Positions 8,940 through 21,550 are shown, numbered from the stretch's first letter. The stretch: DNA of 64,000 nt from Psychrobacter piscatorii (GCF_904846415.1 NZ_CAJHAR010000011.1:1-64000); one strand, 5' to 3'. Numbers and translations: made by a program. The notes: a model not told the origin generated them from the letters alone.

Positions 8940-11573
8940 ATGGCCAAAAAAAATGCTACCGCTCGTCTCATTCATTTCTTGGTGGGACTTTTTGTCGCTT
9001 GCCTAGCATTGGCAGTTATCTTAGCGCTTGCTGTACCTATTGGTTTTTATGGTATGGCGATGTATTTATCGCCAACTTTGCCAAGTATTCAAGAGATAAA
9101 AACTGCCAATTTAGAAATGCCATTGCAGATTTATAGTAGCGATGACAAATTAATCGGCCAATACGGCAATCGTTTATCGTTACCAGTCACATTTGATGAA
9201 ATTCCTGAAGATTTGACTCATGCTTTTTTAGCAGCAGAAGATGCTTCTTTCTTTCAGCATAGTGGCATCAGTATTAAAGGTCTTGGGCGCGCGGTCACTG
9301 AGGTTGTGACTGATGATGACAGTCAGACTGGTGGCTCAACTATTACGATGCAGGTCGCCAAAAATTACTTTTTAAGTCCTGAGCGCACGCTAAACCGCAA
9401 ACTGACAGAGCTGTTTGTGGCGCGAAAAATGGAAGATGAGCTTAGCAAAAATGAGATCCTTACTCTCTATGTCAATAAGATTTATTTGGGTGAAGGCGCT
9501 TATGGTATCCGCGCTGCTGCCAAAAAATACTATAGTAAATCACTAGATAATCTCACTATTGCTGAAATGGCAATGCTTGCCGGTTTACCAAAAGCCCCTT
9601 CTAAATACAATCCTGTTGCCAATCCTAGCCGCGCGTTGACTCGACGTAACTGGATTATTGGCCGTATGCATGAGTTGGGCTATATCACAAAAGCTCAGTA
9701 TGATGAGGCCGTTAACTCCCCCGTTGGCATTAAGCTATATCAAGAAAAACTCGACGTTAATATGCCGTATTTGGCAGAAATGACACGCGCGACTCTAGTC
9801 GAGCGTTACGGTGAGCAGGTAATGCATGGTGGTTGGCGTGTTCGCCTGACTGTTGATAGTAAGGCACAAACCGATGCAGAAGCTGCCGTATTAACAGGCT
9901 TAGTAGCTTATGAGCATCGTCATGGCTGGCGCGGCGCAGAGGCAAATGACGAGCCTCTCGAAAACTTTCAGCGCTATAGCAATATGTCTCCTGCCAAAGT
10001 CACCAAAGTCAACTCTCGTAGTTTTGAAGCGACATTACAGTCTGGTGAAAGCGTGACGGTCAATTGGCCTGGCATGAGCTGGGCACGCAAATACATCTCT
10101 GCCAATCGTATCGGTTACTACCCTAATAATGCTAGCCAAATAGTGAGCAAAAACGATATTGTTCGCGTGATACCTACCGCAAATGGTAATTGGCAGCTAG
10201 GGCAAATACCCAAAATACAAGGTAGTCTGGTCTCATTAAATCCAGAAACTGGCGCAGTCAATGCATTAGTAGGCGGTTTTGATTTCAAACATAGTAAATT
10301 CAACCGAGCCTTACAAGGATGGCGCCAACCTGGCTCAACCATCAAACCATTGGTCTATACCGCCGCTTTGGAAAAAGGCTATCATCCAGACAGTATTGTT
10401 TCAGATCGCCCTATTCAAGTAGGCGACTGGAAACCTAAAAACTCTGATGAACGCTTCTTAGGTGATATTACCTTACGTCGTGGTTTGTATTTATCTCGCA
10501 ACTTGGTTTCTATCCGTCTTCTGCAAGCCATTGGTATTTCTGATGCGCGCAATCTGTTAGATGAGTTCGGCCTAGATAAAGAAAAACTACCAACAACTTT
10601 ATCGTTGGCTCTAGGGGCAGGACAAGCAACCCCATTGCAAATGGCAACGGCGTATTCGACCTTTGCTAATGGTGGTCACCGCGTACAACCTTACTTTATT
10701 GAGCAAATTTATAACTATAAAAACGAGTTATTATTTCAGGCCAATCCACTTCAGGCTTGCGCCTTATGCTTCAATGAGCAACTTGAAGCGGTTAATAAAA
10801 ACCTGATAGAAGAATATAACAAATCATTAGAAGACGAAAACAGTACTACTGATAAATCAGCTAATGAGAGCGCAGAGCTAGAAAGTAGTGAAATTGATGA
10901 AGGAATCGACCTTACTGTCTATGATGCTGGTCCACAATCAGATCGCCTAAAAGCACCTGTCGTACAATACGTAGCAGCCAAACAAGCACCAAGAATATTA
11001 AAGCCTAGAGTAGCATTTGAGATGGCAGATATTTTACGTGATGTGGTGCAGCGTGGTACAGCAGTACGAGCAAAAGCCTTGGGCCGTGATGATATTGGCG
11101 GCAAAACCGGTACAACCAACGAAGCCAAAGACGCTTGGTTTGCAGGATTTCATCCTACCAATGCAACGGTTGTATGGATGGGGTTTGATCAGCCAACATC
11201 TATGGGTCGCCGAGAGTATGGTGGTGTGGCTGCCCTGCCCGTCTGGATGGACTTCATGAAAGCTCAGCTCAAAGACACGCCAAATCAATGGGTGTCTATC
11301 AATAACCGCTCAAAATCTAAAAAGCAGCAGCAGCAAATTATAGAAATGACCGATGATGGTATTATAACTGATGATGACGACATCTCTGATAATAGCGCAC
11401 CAGCAAAACCGGTCAAGACTCAAACTCAGCAGCGTAAGCCGACCCTACCTGAACCAACTACAGATACTAACAACTCAGCAGCTCAAGCAAATAATAGCCG
11501 TAGTAACGATAGCGTGCCGCAAAACCCTTTATCGGTCACACCGGTCCAGCGTATGCCCCCGATGCCAGAATAA
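8940..11573 (+). CDS. ponA: Class A penicillin-binding protein 1a
   Basis: Bifunctional peptidoglycan glycosyltransferase/transpeptidase anchored in the inner membrane. The transmembrane helix is at about 11-41. The GT51 domain (about 55-230) carries the catalytic AEDASFF and GGSTITMQVAKN. An OB-like domain precedes the transpeptidase, whose active Ser466 lies in S466TIK469 with KTGT at 722-725. Between the two transpeptidase halves is an acidic, Ser-rich stretch (about 610-665). After the catalytic domain comes a tail of roughly 100 residues rich in Gln, Asp, Pro and Asn. The gene stands alone between divergent pilM and a shared terminator, as in other Moraxellaceae. Confidence 0.95.
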   Translation: MAKKNATARLIHFLVGLFVACLALAVILALAVPIGFYGMAMYLSPTLPSIQEIKTANLEMPLQIYSSDDKLIGQYGNRLSLPVTFDEIPEDLTHAFLAAEDASFFQHSGISIKGLGRAVTEVVTDDDSQTGGSTITMQVAKNYFLSPERTLNRKLTELFVARKMEDELSKNEILTLYVNKIYLGEGAYGIRAAAKKYYSKSLDNLTIAEMAMLAGLPKAPSKYNPVANPSRALTRRNWIIGRMHELGYITKAQYDEAVNSPVGIKLYQEKLDVNMPYLAEMTRATLVERYGEQVMHGGWRVRLTVDSKAQTDAEAAVLTGLVAYEHRHGWRGAEANDEPLENFQRYSNMSPAKVTKVNSRSFEATLQSGESVTVNWPGMSWARKYISANRIGYYPNNASQIVSKNDIVRVIPTANGNWQLGQIPKIQGSLVSLNPETGAVNALVGGFDFKHSKFNRALQGWRQPGSTIKPLVYTAALEKGYHPDSIVSDRPIQVGDWKPKNSDERFLGDITLRRGLYLSRNLVSIRLLQAIGISDARNLLDEFGLDKEKLPTTLSLALGAGQATPLQMATAYSTFANGGHRVQPYFIEQIYNYKNELLFQANPLQACALCFNEQLEAVNKNLIEEYNKSLEDENSTTDKSANESAELESSEIDEGIDLTVYDAGPQSDRLKAPVVQYVAAKQAPRILKPRVAFEMADILRDVVQRGTAVRAKALGRDDIGGKTGTTNEAKDAWFAGFHPTNATVVWMGFDQPTSMGRREYGGVAALPVWMDFMKAQLKDTPNQWVSINNRSKSKKQQQQIIEMTDDGIITDDDDISDNSAPAKPVKTQTQQRKPTLPEPTTDTNNSAAQANNSRSNDSVPQNPLSVTPVQRMPPMPE

Positions 11574-11600
11574 TCTACCAGTATCTCTAATTACCGATAT

Positions 11601-11640
11601 AAAAAAAGGCTTGTTCAGTCATCACTGAGTAAGCCTTTTT
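11601..11640. terminator. Bidirectional terminator, ponA / small minus-strand gene
   Basis: The outer stem AAAAAGGCTT (11603-11612) pairs with AAGCCTTTTT (11631-11640). The inner arms TTCAGT and ACTGAG extend it around a CATC tetraloop, with runs of A and T on either side. It sits between the convergent ponA and the gene at 11673. Confidence 0.88.
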
Positions 11641-11672
11641 GTAGATACTATACTTCGGATAGACTCATCTTG

Positions 11673-12197
11673 CTAAAACTCAACCATCCCTGCACGTAGT
11701 TGCTCGATCAGCTCTAAAAGCTGATTACGCCATTCTCTTATCGTTGCCTCATCAGGTAACCATTGATTTGACAAAGTAACGACATTCACAATAAGGTCGG
11801 GCGCAGATAAATCGTTACTTGGTTTTTCATCCACAACCGTATCTGGTGGTACCGCATAGAGACAACGCTCATAAGCGCGCTCTATGTTTGCAATAAAGCC
11901 TTGCTGCTGTAATTGCTGCAAGCGCTGAATCTCAGGAGATACCTGCGTGCGCTCGCTTAGTGCTTGCTCAATATCTGACAAAGTTGGTGCGGTCATATTT
12001 AAACTATAAAAATGACCCAGCTCTTGAGTGAATGCCAGCAACGCACCATATAAATGAAAAATAGCAGTTTCGCAATGGGCTTGATATAACTGCTTATCGC
12101 TAGTATTGCCTGCTGTTTGGCAGGATAGACGACAAAAATACAGTTTTTGATTGGTACGATCTGCTTGATATTTGGCAACGCGAGTTTTACCTGCCAT
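11673..12197 (-). CDS. Conserved hypothetical protein (possibly DUF6586-like)
   Basis: A 174-aa soluble protein I cannot assign a function. It lacks a signal peptide and transmembrane helices. The first 35 residues are basic, with two cysteines (FCRLSC). The middle is helical, and the C-terminal third ends in a Leu/Glu-rich amphipathic helix. The overall pattern recalls a small family found beside housekeeping genes in pseudomonads and Acinetobacter (DUF6586), but that is from memory and weak. It lies downstream of rpoC, separated by a terminator, so it probably has its own promoter. AAGGAT precedes the ATG at 12197. Confidence 0.6.
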   Translation of the reverse strand: MAGKTRVAKYQADRTNQKLYFCRLSCQTAGNTSDKQLYQAHCETAIFHLYGALLAFTQELGHFYSLNMTAPTLSDIEQALSERTQVSPEIQRLQQLQQQGFIANIERAYERCLYAVPPDTVVDEKPSNDLSAPDLIVNVVTLSNQWLPDEATIREWRNQLLELIEQLRAGMVEF

Positions 12198-12297
12198 TTG
12201 CGACTTATCCTTCTATAGATAGTAAATTGAGGCTTGTTTTCCAGTGTACTATTTTTTTAGATAATAGCACCATGCCTTTCTCAGTTTTTATACACAC

Positions 12298-12327
12298 AAA
12301 AAAGCCAGCGACTTAGGCTGGCTTTTT
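12298..12327. terminator. Terminator at the end of the rpoBC unit
   Basis: AAAAAAGCCAGC (12298-12309) pairs with GCTGGCTTTTT (12317-12327) around a 7-nt loop, 36 bp past the rpoC stop. On the minus strand the stem is followed by a six-U tract. Confidence 0.9.
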
Positions 12328-12362
12328 CTTAAATTGGGAATGAATCAAAATACTCAATACGA

Positions 12363-15300
12363 TTAATTATTTTGATTTAACTCTTGAGCAAAGGCTTCAT
12401 CAAAGCTTGCAAAGTCTTTGCTGTCAGTGCTTGCAGTCATATCAAACGCTGCATTAAGATCATTGTCTTGTAGCTTCTGATCCGCTTTCTCTTTGCGTGC
12501 CTTGTGATAAGCAAGACCCGTACCTGCAGGAATCAAGCGACCAACGACCACGTTTTCTTTCAGACCACGTAGCTCATCCACTTTACCAGTCACAGCAGCC
12601 GCAGTTAGTACACGGGTGGTTTCCTGGAAAGAAGCCGCTGAGATAAAGCTTTCAGTTGCCAGACTTGCTTTAGTGATACCTAGTAATTGACGCTCGAACT
12701 GTACTGGGAATTTATCTTCCGCTTCTAGTTTCGCATTCAATGCTTTGATATCTGCATACTCGACCTGATCACCTTTGAAGTGGCTTGAATCGCCGCCATC
12801 AGTAATCTCAACTTTACGGAGCATCTGACGAATGATAACTTCGATGTGCTTGTCGTTGATTTTTACACCCTGCAAGCGATAAACGTCCTGTACTTCGTTG
12901 ACGATATAATCAGCAAGTGCAGTCTGACCTTTCAAACGCAAGATATCATGTGGGTTCTGTGGACCATCAGCGATCACTTCACCACGTGCTACCGTCTCGT
13001 TTTCAAAGACGTTGATTTGACGCCATTTTGGAATCAGCTCTTCATGTACTTCACCATCTTCATTGGTAATAATGAAGCGGTTCTTACCTTTAGTCTCTTT
13101 ACCAAAGCTTACGACACCAGTCATTTCTGCCATGATGGCGTGATCTTTTGGACGACGTGCTTCGAATAGATCAGCAACACGTGGTAGACCACCGGTAATA
13201 TCTTTTGTACCAGAAGACGCTTGTGGTACGCGGCCTAGAATCGAACCGGCTGCTACTTTTTCACCATCGCTCACGCGGATGATGGTTTCAGCTGGTAAGA
13301 AGTAAACCACTTCTTTGCCTTCGTCAGTGTTCAAGATAATCGCAGGACGTAAGTCTTTTGCTGAGCTTGAACGGTCACGCGTGGCTAGAATCTCAAATGA
13401 GCTCATACCAGTCGCATCGTCAACTTTTACTGTTGCAGTCATACCATCAGTGATGTCACTGAAGCGTGCTGTACCAGCAAATTCTGTGATGATTGGATGC
13501 GTGTGCGGATCCCATTTAGCGATAGTTTGACCGCCTTCAACCTGCTCTTCATCTTTCACAAGTACGCTTGAACCATATGGTACTTTATAACGCTCACGCT
13601 CACGGCCAAGCTCATCGGTCAATGCGATTTCAGCTGAACGCGATACGATGACTAAGTGACCATCGGTATGCTGTACTGTTTTCATGTTTTCAAAGTGCGC
13701 TTGACCAGCATTACGTACAGAGATGCTATTGTCTACAGATGCTGAACTCGCAGCCCCACCTACGTGGAACGTACGCATGGTCAACTGAGTACCTGGCTCA
13801 CCGATAGACTGAGCGGCCATAACACCAACTGACTCACCAATGTTCACTTTATGACCACGTGCAAGATCACGGCCATAACACTGTGAACAAACACCATGCT
13901 CAACATCACAAGTAATAACTGAGCGTACCCAGATATCATCAATCGCGTTGCTATCAAGGACGTTAACCCAATACTCATCAATCAACGTACCAGCTGGAAC
14001 CAATACTTTATCAGCATCATCGTTATACGTCACATCACGTGCAGTCACACGACCAAGTACTAGCTCACCTAATTTCTCAATGATTTCACCACCTTGGATA
14101 TGTGGCTTCATGAGTAGGCCTTCTTCAGTACCACAGTCATCACTCGTGATAACCAAATCTTGTGCCACGTCAACCAGACGACGAGTTAGGTAACCCGAGT
14201 TAGCTGTTTTTAGTGCTGTATCCGCTAGACCTTTACGTGCACCGTGAGTTGAGATGAAGTACTGTAGTACGGTCAAACCTTCACGGAAGTTCGCCTTAAT
14301 CGGTGTTTCAATGATTGAGCCATCTGGTTTCGCCATCAAACCACGCATACCGGCCAACTGACGAATCTGTGCTGCACTACCACGAGCACCAGAATCCGAC
14401 ATGATAAAGATCGAGTTGAATGATTTCTGCTCGTCTTCCTCACCTTGCGCATTGATGACTTTATCTGTTGCCAAGTTATCCATCATCGCCTTAGCGACTT
14501 TATCATTGGTACGTGACCAGATATCGACTACTTTGTTATAACGCTCACCAGCGGTCACAAAGCCTTGCTCAAACTGATCTTCGATTTCGCGAACTTCGCC
14601 TTCTGCCACTTCGATGATTTGCTTTTTCAGTGGTGGAATGACCATATCGTCGATACCGATAGACACACCAGATAGCGTCGCTTGAGCAAAACCAAGATAC
14701 ATCAATTGGTCAGCAAACATAACACTTTCTTTTACGCCAACTTTACGGTAGCAAGAGTTGATCAAACGAGAGATGTTTTTCTTCGTCATCTCTTGGTTAC
14801 ACTCATCAAACGTCATACCTTTAGGCATGATGTTCCAGATAAGTAGACGACCAGCAACCGTATCTTTGATACTGATTTCTTTGGTCTCGTTACCTTCTTC
14901 GTCAATTTGCGTCTCAGTAACACGCACTTTGATCTTCGCGTTTACATGTAGGTCGTTTGAACCAATCGCACGTAATGCTTCATTAACGGTAGCAAAAATC
15001 ATGCTCTCGCCTTTGGCATTGATCGACGAGCGACTGATGTAATATAGACCTAGTACAACATCCTGAGATGGTACGATGATCGGATCACCGTTCGCAGGTG
15101 ACAAGATGTTGTTGGTAGACATCATCAGCGCACGTGATTCAAGCTGTGCTTCTAGCGTCAATGGCACGTGAACGGCCATTTGGTCACCATCAAAGTCAGC
15201 GTTGAATGCAGTACAAACCAGCGGATGCAACTGGATGGCTTTACCTTCGATCAATACTGGCTCAAATGCTTGCAAGCCCAAACGGTGAAGTGTTGGCGCA

Positions 15301-16580
15301 CGGTTAAGAAGCACTGGATGCTCACGGATAACCATGGCCAGCATATCCCACACTTGTGGCTCTTCACGCTCTACCATCTTTTTGGCAGCTTTAATCGTCG
15401 TTGCCAAACCATGAGACAATAGTTTGTTATAAGTAAATGGCTTGAATAATTCTAGCGCCATTTTCTTAGGTAGACCACACTGATGCAGACGTAGTGTTGG
15501 GCCTACAACGATAACCGAACGACCAGAGTAATCGACACGCTTACCAAGTAAGTTCTGACGGAAACGACCTTGCTTACCTTTGATCATATCTGCCAAAGAT
15601 TTCAATGGACGCTTGTTACTACCAGTGATGGCACGACCGCGACGACCGTTATCAAGTAACGCATCTACTGACTCTTGCAACATACGCTTTTCGTTACGTA
15701 CGATGATATCAGGTGCGCTCAGCTCAAGAAGACGCTTAAGACGGTTGTTACGGTTGATCACACGGCGATATAGATCGTTTAGATCTGACGTCGCAAAACG
15801 GCCGCCTTCTAGCGGTACTAGAGGACGCAAATCTGGTGGTAGTACTGGCAAGATGTTCATTACCATCCACTCAGGCTTGTTATTAGAATCACGGAATGCT
15901 TCTAATAATTTAAGACGCTTAGACATTTTCTTAAGCTTAGTCTCAGAACCTGTTTGCGGAATCGCTTCACGCAGCTCATCAATCTCAAGATCCATATCGA
16001 TATCTTTCAATAGATCTTGGACAGCCTCAGCACCCATCTTGGCAGTGAATTCATCACCAAACTCTTCAAGCGCTTTGTAATAATCTTCATCATCAAGCAA
16101 CTGATACTTCTCTAAAGAAGTCAGACCAGGCTCAGTCACGATGTAGCTTTCAAAATATAGAACGCGCTCGATATCACGTAGCGTCATGTCTAACAATAGA
16201 CCGATGCGGCTTGGTAATGATTTTAGGAACCAAATATGCGCAACTGGACTGGCTAGGTCGATATGACCCATGCGATCACGACGGACTTTCGCAGTGGTAA
16301 CTTCAACACCACATTTTTCGCAGATAACACCTTGGAACTTACGGCGCTTATATTTACCACATAGACATTCGAAATCTTTTACTGGACCAAAGATTTTGGC
16401 ACAAAAAAGACCGTCACGCTCAGGCTTGAACGTGCGATAGTTGATGGTTTCAGGTTTTTTTACTTCGCCATGTGACCATGACTTAATGACGTCAGGTGAG
16501 GCTAAAGTAATTTGAATGCTATCAAACTCTGTATTACCGTTGCCGGTAGGGCTTTGCATGATATCGAGTAAATCTTTCAA
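12363..16580 (-). CDS. rpoC: DNA-directed RNA polymerase subunit beta'
   Basis: Largest RNA polymerase subunit, holding the catalytic magnesium site [12 protein letters not shown]. The N-terminal zinc ribbon [19 protein letters not shown] and a second cysteine cluster ([13 protein letters not shown]) are intact. At 1405 aa it matches other gammaproteobacteria. I accept a TTG start at 16580 ([11 protein letters not shown]), because GGAG lies 7 nt upstream and the sequence agrees with the family N-terminus. The first ATG is seven codons in and lacks that spacing. It follows rpoB by 151 bp. Confidence 0.97.
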   Translation of the reverse strand: MKDLLDIMQSPTGNGNTEFDSIQITLASPDVIKSWSHGEVKKPETINYRTFKPERDGLFCAKIFGPVKDFECLCGKYKRRKFQGVICEKCGVEVTTAKVRRDRMGHIDLASPVAHIWFLKSLPSRIGLLLDMTLRDIERVLYFESYIVTEPGLTSLEKYQLLDDEDYYKALEEFGDEFTAKMGAEAVQDLLKDIDMDLEIDELREAIPQTGSETKLKKMSKRLKLLEAFRDSNNKPEWMVMNILPVLPPDLRPLVPLEGGRFATSDLNDLYRRVINRNNRLKRLLELSAPDIIVRNEKRMLQESVDALLDNGRRGRAITGSNKRPLKSLADMIKGKQGRFRQNLLGKRVDYSGRSVIVVGPTLRLHQCGLPKKMALELFKPFTYNKLLSHGLATTIKAAKKMVEREEPQVWDMLAMVIREHPVLLNRAPTLHRLGLQAFEPVLIEGKAIQLHPLVCTAFNADFDGDQMAVHVPLTLEAQLESRALMMSTNNILSPANGDPIIVPSQDVVLGLYYISRSSINAKGESMIFATVNEALRAIGSNDLHVNAKIKVRVTETQIDEEGNETKEISIKDTVAGRLLIWNIMPKGMTFDECNQEMTKKNISRLINSCYRKVGVKESVMFADQLMYLGFAQATLSGVSIGIDDMVIPPLKKQIIEVAEGEVREIEDQFEQGFVTAGERYNKVVDIWSRTNDKVAKAMMDNLATDKVINAQGEEDEQKSFNSIFIMSDSGARGSAAQIRQLAGMRGLMAKPDGSIIETPIKANFREGLTVLQYFISTHGARKGLADTALKTANSGYLTRRLVDVAQDLVITSDDCGTEEGLLMKPHIQGGEIIEKLGELVLGRVTARDVTYNDDADKVLVPAGTLIDEYWVNVLDSNAIDDIWVRSVITCDVEHGVCSQCYGRDLARGHKVNIGESVGVMAAQSIGEPGTQLTMRTFHVGGAASSASVDNSISVRNAGQAHFENMKTVQHTDGHLVIVSRSAEIALTDELGRERERYKVPYGSSVLVKDEEQVEGGQTIAKWDPHTHPIITEFAGTARFSDITDGMTATVKVDDATGMSSFEILATRDRSSSAKDLRPAIILNTDEGKEVVYFLPAETIIRVSDGEKVAAGSILGRVPQASSGTKDITGGLPRVADLFEARRPKDHAIMAEMTGVVSFGKETKGKNRFIITNEDGEVHEELIPKWRQINVFENETVARGEVIADGPQNPHDILRLKGQTALADYIVNEVQDVYRLQGVKINDKHIEVIIRQMLRKVEITDGGDSSHFKGDQVEYADIKALNAKLEAEDKFPVQFERQLLGITKASLATESFISAASFQETTRVLTAAAVTGKVDELRGLKENVVVGRLIPAGTGLAYHKARKEKADQKLQDNDLNAAFDMTASTDSKDFASFDEAFAQELNQNN

Positions 16581-16670
16581 GTTGCTTCTCCGTTATCTTT
16601 ATAATCATCTGACAGCGTACCATTGACGCAGATAAGATGAATGAAGGCAATGAATAGGGTTGAGACAAAT

Positions 16671-16709
16671 CACTAAAAGCAGCAGCAATAAAGCAGACTG
16701 CCTTTAGTG
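16671..16709 (-). other. Hairpin in the rpoB-rpoC spacer
   Basis: CACTAAAAGCAG (16671-16682) and CTGCCTTTAGTG (16698-16709) are complementary apart from one mismatch, around a 15-nt loop. There is no U-tract after it on the minus strand, so it is not a terminator. A processing or mRNA stability element within the rpoBC transcript is the likeliest role. Confidence 0.5.
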
Positions 16710-16731
16710 GACAACTAAGTTAAACAACGGG

Positions 16732-19700
16732 CTAGTTGCTTTGTTTTAACTCAATATTAATACCCAGTGATTTGATTTCTTTGGTCAGTACGTTGAACGA
16801 CTCAGGCATGCCTGGATCCATATACTGCTCACCATCAACGATGTTTTTGTACATACGAGTACGGCCTTCAACGTCATCCGACTTCACCGTTAGCATTTCT
16901 TGCAACGTGTAAGTCGCGCCGTATGCTTCTAGTGCCCATACTTCCATCTCACCGAAGCGCTGACCACCAAACTGAGCTTTACCGCCGAGTGGCTGCTGCG
17001 TCACTAGAGAATAAGAACCCGTTGAACGCGCATGCATTTTGTCATCAACCAAATGGTTAAGCTTGAGCATGTACATGTAGCCGACAGTTACTTTACGGTC
17101 AAACTTCTGACCCGTACGACCATCATATAATGTCTGCTGACCATCGCGATCCATACCAGCAAGCTCGAGCAAGTCTTTAACTTGGCTTTCTCTTGCGCCA
17201 TCAAATACTGCTGTGCCCATCGGTACACCGCCACGTAAGTTGTCTGCTAGCGCCATGATGTCATCATCACTTAAGCTATCAAGATCAACTTGTTCGCCAC
17301 CGACTTGGTTATAGATTTGATCCAAGAAGTCACGTAGCTCTTTGATCGCTGCTTGAGATTTGAGCATACCATCAATCTTCTCGCCCAATCCTTTCGCTGC
17401 CATACCCAAATGCGTCTCTAGAACCTGACCGATGTTCATACGAGATGGTACACCAAGTGGGTTCAACACGATGTCAACGGTATTACCATTTTCATCATAA
17501 GGCATGTCTTCAACTGGCATGATGCGCGATACCACACCTTTGTTACCATGACGACCGGCCATCTTATCACCAGGCTGAATACGACGCTTAACCGCTAGAT
17601 ATACTTTAACGATTTTTTGTACGCCATGTTGTAAGTCATCACCAGCAGTCAATTTGCGTTTTTTCTCAGCAAACTTCACATCGATGTCTTTCTGCTTATC
17701 AACCAAGTAATCAGCGATTTGCGTTAGACGCTCAGAGATTTCTTCTTCTACTGGTTGAATATCAAGCAAGGTCTCAAGGCTCATATCTTTCATATCAGCC
17801 AATGCCATAACCGTACCAGCTTTTAGACCAGCACCACCGCTGACTTTTTGGCCATCTAATAGATTACCAATACGACCACGTGCCGCTTCTTCGAAGATAC
17901 GTAGCTCTTCTTTTAAATCTTTGCGATAGCTATCAAGCTGCGATTTTTCAATCGCTCTTGCGCGTGCGTCTTTTTCAACGCCATCACGGGTGAAGACCTG
18001 TACATCAATAACCGTACCTTTACTTGAAGTCGGTACGCGTAGTGAAGTGTCTTTCACATCAGCCGCTTTTTCGCCAAAGATAGCCCGTAGTAGTTTCTCT
18101 TCTGGCGTTAGTTGCGTTTCACCTTTTGGCGTCACTTTACCAACTAGAATATCACCAGCATCAACTTCAGCACCGATATAGACGATACCTGCTTCATCAA
18201 GACTTGATAGTGCTGCTTCACCAACGTTTGGAATATCAGCAGTGATCTCTTCTGTACCTAGCTTGGTATCACGAGCCACACAAGTTAGTTCTTGGATATG
18301 AATCGTAGTGAAACGATCTTCTTTAACTACTTTTTCAGATAACAAGATTGAATCTTCGAAGTTGTAACCATTCCACGGCATAAATGCGATGCGGATGTTC
18401 TGGCCCAGTGCTAGCTCACCAAGATCCGTTGATGGACCATCAGCCAAGATATCACCCAGAGCAATCTCGTCACCTTGGTTAACAATGATACGTTGGTTGA
18501 TACAAGTGTTTTGGTTAGAGCGCGTGTATTTGATCAAGTTATAGATATCGATACCCGCTTCACCAGCAGTCATCTCGTCTTCGTTTACACGAACAACGAT
18601 ACGTGATGCATCAACATCTTCAATCACACCGCCACGCTTAGCGATCACACAAACACCAGAGTCACGAGCAACGTGACGCTCCATACCAGTACCTACTAAC
18701 GGCTTATCAGCACGTAGGGTAGGAACAGCCTGACGCTGCATGTTCGAGCCCATCAAGGCACGGTTAGCATCATCATGCTCTAGGAACGGAATCAGACCTG
18801 CTGCAACCGATACTACCTGACTTGGTGATACATCCATATGCGTTACTTTTTCTGGCGGCATACGAACAAATTCACCATAGCTACGTACACTGACCATCTC
18901 GTCAGATAACGCGCCATCTTCAGTCATCGGAGAATCAGCCTGTGCAATGACGGTGCCGACTTCTTCGATTGCTGATAAATACTCAATAACGTCTGTTACT
19001 TTACCATCAACCACACGGCGATAAGGCGTTTCTAAGAAGCCAAAGCTGTTGGTTTTAGCAAAGGTCGCTAGTGAGTTGATCAGACCAATGTTTGGACCTT
19101 CAGGAGTCTCAATCGGACATACACGGCCATAATGCGTATCATGTACGTCACGTACTTCAAAGCCTGCACGTTCACGAGTTAGACCACCAGGTCCTAACGC
19201 TGATACACGGCGCTTATGGGTAACTTCAGACAACGGGTTGTTCTGATCCATAAACTGTGACAACTGGCTTGAACCAAAGAATTCTTTAACCGCAGCCGCT
19301 ACTGGCTTAGAGTTAATCAAATCTTGTGGTGACAAGTTGTCTGATTCTGCTGAGCTCAAACGCTCTTTAACCGCACGCTCGACACGCACTAGACCAACAC
19401 GGAATTGGTTTTCTGCCATCTCGCCCACTGAACGAATACGGCGGTTACCCAAATGGTCAATATCATCGACATCGCCGCGACCGTTACGAATCTCGATAAG
19501 TTCTTTTAGAACGTTAACGATATCATCGTTGGTCAATACACTGCGTTCGCGCTGCACGTCTGGGTCATCGGTGTTTTCAAATGGCAGACCAAGGCGACGG
19601 TTGAACTTCATACGACCGACGTTGGATAGGTCATAACGATCTGCGTTGAAGAACATGCTCTCAAACAGTTTCTCAGCAGTTTCAACCGTTGGTGGCTCAC

Positions 19701-20850
19701 CTGGACGCATAACTTTATAGATTTCGATCAATGCTTCTTCACGGCTTGAGGTACTATCAGCACGTAGCGTATCGGCAATATAACTACCTTGGTCGATATC
19801 GTTAGTGAACAGAATACTGAACTCTTTGATGGCACCACTGGCTTCAAATGAGTTCAATTTCACCAATAACTCGTGGTCAATTGGCGTATTTGCTTTAGCG
19901 ATGATTTCATCATTAACAACGATGTCTTCAGCTAAGATACGCTCATATAGATACTCATCAGGCACAGCAATTTTCGTCATACCTGCTTCTTCAAGCTGAC
20001 GGATACGGCGTGCGTTGATACGTTTGCCCTGCTCTACAATAACGTCACCTTCAGGTGATACGATATCAAACTGAGCCATCTCGCCACGTAGACGATCAGC
20101 AACTAGATCAATCTCGAACGTCTCTTCAGCTTTATAAACAGCCACTTTATCAAAGAACAAATCTAGAATTTCAGATGTGGTCAGACCAAGTGCACGTAAG
20201 ATGATAGAAGCCAATAGTTTACGGCGACGGTCAATACGAGCAAAGACCAAGTCCTTTGCATCAAATTCAAAGTCTAACCATGAACCACGGTAAGGGATGA
20301 TACGTGCGTTATAAAGCACTTTACCACTTGAATGCGACTTACCTTTATCATGGTCAAAGAACACACCAGGTGAACGATGTAGCTGAGATACGATAACACG
20401 CTCAGTACCATTAATGATAAAAGTACCGTTAGCTGTCATCAAAGGCATCTCGCCCATGTAAACGCTTTGCTCACGGATATCTTTGATAGCAGCTTTGCTA
20501 TCTTTGTCTTTACTGTCTTTGTCTTTGATGATCAAACGGATTTTGACACGCATTGGCGCCGCAAACGTTGAACCACGTAAGATACACTCACGCTCATCAA
20601 ATTCAGGCGTGCCTAAATAGTACTCAACAAATTGCAACTCGGCGTTACCAGAGTGACTCTCAATTGGGAAAATAGAGGAATACGCAGCTTGCAAACCAGT
20701 ATTCTCACGAGCTTTTGGCTTTTTGTGCTCTTGCAAAAATTGCTCATAAGAATCTACTTGAATAGACAGTAAATAGGGAACGTCCATTACAGTGGGCAAT
20801 TCAGCAAAACTTTTGCGAATACGCTTTTTTTCAGTATAAGAATATGCCAT
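16732..20850 (-). CDS. rpoB: DNA-directed RNA polymerase subunit beta
   Basis: Second-largest RNA polymerase subunit; with beta' it forms the catalytic cleft and carries the rifampicin pocket. The rifampicin-region segment [20 protein letters not shown] and the following [11 protein letters not shown] read as wild type. The C-terminal clamp region [19 protein letters not shown] is present. The length of 1372 aa is close to the 1342 aa of E. coli. AAGGA lies 6 nt before the ATG at 20850. The gene is separated from rplL by an unusually long spacer of about 760 bp holding a strong terminator. Confidence 0.98.
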   Translation of the reverse strand: MAYSYTEKKRIRKSFAELPTVMDVPYLLSIQVDSYEQFLQEHKKPKARENTGLQAAYSSIFPIESHSGNAELQFVEYYLGTPEFDERECILRGSTFAAPMRVKIRLIIKDKDSKDKDSKAAIKDIREQSVYMGEMPLMTANGTFIINGTERVIVSQLHRSPGVFFDHDKGKSHSSGKVLYNARIIPYRGSWLDFEFDAKDLVFARIDRRRKLLASIILRALGLTTSEILDLFFDKVAVYKAEETFEIDLVADRLRGEMAQFDIVSPEGDVIVEQGKRINARRIRQLEEAGMTKIAVPDEYLYERILAEDIVVNDEIIAKANTPIDHELLVKLNSFEASGAIKEFSILFTNDIDQGSYIADTLRADSTSSREEALIEIYKVMRPGEPPTVETAEKLFESMFFNADRYDLSNVGRMKFNRRLGLPFENTDDPDVQRERSVLTNDDIVNVLKELIEIRNGRGDVDDIDHLGNRRIRSVGEMAENQFRVGLVRVERAVKERLSSAESDNLSPQDLINSKPVAAAVKEFFGSSQLSQFMDQNNPLSEVTHKRRVSALGPGGLTRERAGFEVRDVHDTHYGRVCPIETPEGPNIGLINSLATFAKTNSFGFLETPYRRVVDGKVTDVIEYLSAIEEVGTVIAQADSPMTEDGALSDEMVSVRSYGEFVRMPPEKVTHMDVSPSQVVSVAAGLIPFLEHDDANRALMGSNMQRQAVPTLRADKPLVGTGMERHVARDSGVCVIAKRGGVIEDVDASRIVVRVNEDEMTAGEAGIDIYNLIKYTRSNQNTCINQRIIVNQGDEIALGDILADGPSTDLGELALGQNIRIAFMPWNGYNFEDSILLSEKVVKEDRFTTIHIQELTCVARDTKLGTEEITADIPNVGEAALSSLDEAGIVYIGAEVDAGDILVGKVTPKGETQLTPEEKLLRAIFGEKAADVKDTSLRVPTSSKGTVIDVQVFTRDGVEKDARARAIEKSQLDSYRKDLKEELRIFEEAARGRIGNLLDGQKVSGGAGLKAGTVMALADMKDMSLETLLDIQPVEEEISERLTQIADYLVDKQKDIDVKFAEKKRKLTAGDDLQHGVQKIVKVYLAVKRRIQPGDKMAGRHGNKGVVSRIMPVEDMPYDENGNTVDIVLNPLGVPSRMNIGQVLETHLGMAAKGLGEKIDGMLKSQAAIKELRDFLDQIYNQVGGEQVDLDSLSDDDIMALADNLRGGVPMGTAVFDGARESQVKDLLELAGMDRDGQQTLYDGRTGQKFDRKVTVGYMYMLKLNHLVDDKMHARSTGSYSLVTQQPLGGKAQFGGQRFGEMEVWALEAYGATYTLQEMLTVKSDDVEGRTRMYKNIVDGEQYMDPGMPESFNVLTKEIKSLGINIELKQSN

Positions 20851-21550
20851 CGAGAGTCCTTACAGTAAACGTGGAAACAAATTAAAAGCGTGGCCAGTAT
20901 GCATAAATACGATGCAAACATGGCGACGTAAACGATAATATAAAACGGGTTTTCGTGTTCAGTTCATGTCTTTTCTGTCAATTACTACTTTACTCATCAG
21001 TGCTTACCTAGCACACTTCACTTAATCTCGTCGTTGCTTGCTAAATTCATGGTAAGTGAATCAATCTATATGACTGTTGCAACCAAAAAATTCAATATTA
21101 TATAATCTATAATGCATTGCCTATGAGGCTTAATTTACAAATACATTGCTGGAAAATAACGTCTATTAAGATTGCATATAAACCACTTGCCATCTAGACT
21201 GCTTATTTTACCGAACTATGTTCCCTACACATACAAACTGTCTATAAGACTAAATATCGACAGTCATGCCACACTAAGTAGGCAACTTATGATCAACAGC
21301 TTTTTCAGAATACCGCTTTTTTCAGGATTAATAATCGGGGTAACTATAACTTTAAGAATCAGTATAAACTATAGTGTTGATAGGAAAGCATGCAGACACA
21401 AAAAAATGCCAAACATCTACAGACGTTTAGCTGATATTAACTGATTTTAAAAAATGGTATGTGTACTTGCATGTATATCGTCTGTCCTTTTGATGGGTAT
21501 CCACCGTTAATGCATACGTATGTTGGCAGACACAAAAGGTCAAGCTACGA
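20851..21550 (-). other. Long rpoB upstream leader region, no gene
   Basis: This 700-bp AT-rich spacer between the rplL terminator and rpoB has no credible gene. The longest plus-strand frame (21172-21444) has no family resemblance. The arms TTCACTTA (21017-21024) and TAAGTGAA (21053-21060) could form an 8-bp stem in the transcript. It would become a roughly 690-nt 5' leader if transcription begins at the promoter-like element at 21551-21579. Confidence 0.6.

Noticed and set aside
21172..21444. A 90-codon plus-strand frame in the rplL-rpoB spacer
   Set aside because: No ribosome site, no family resemblance, antisense to the expected rpoB leader, and composition typical of chance AT-rich reading frames.
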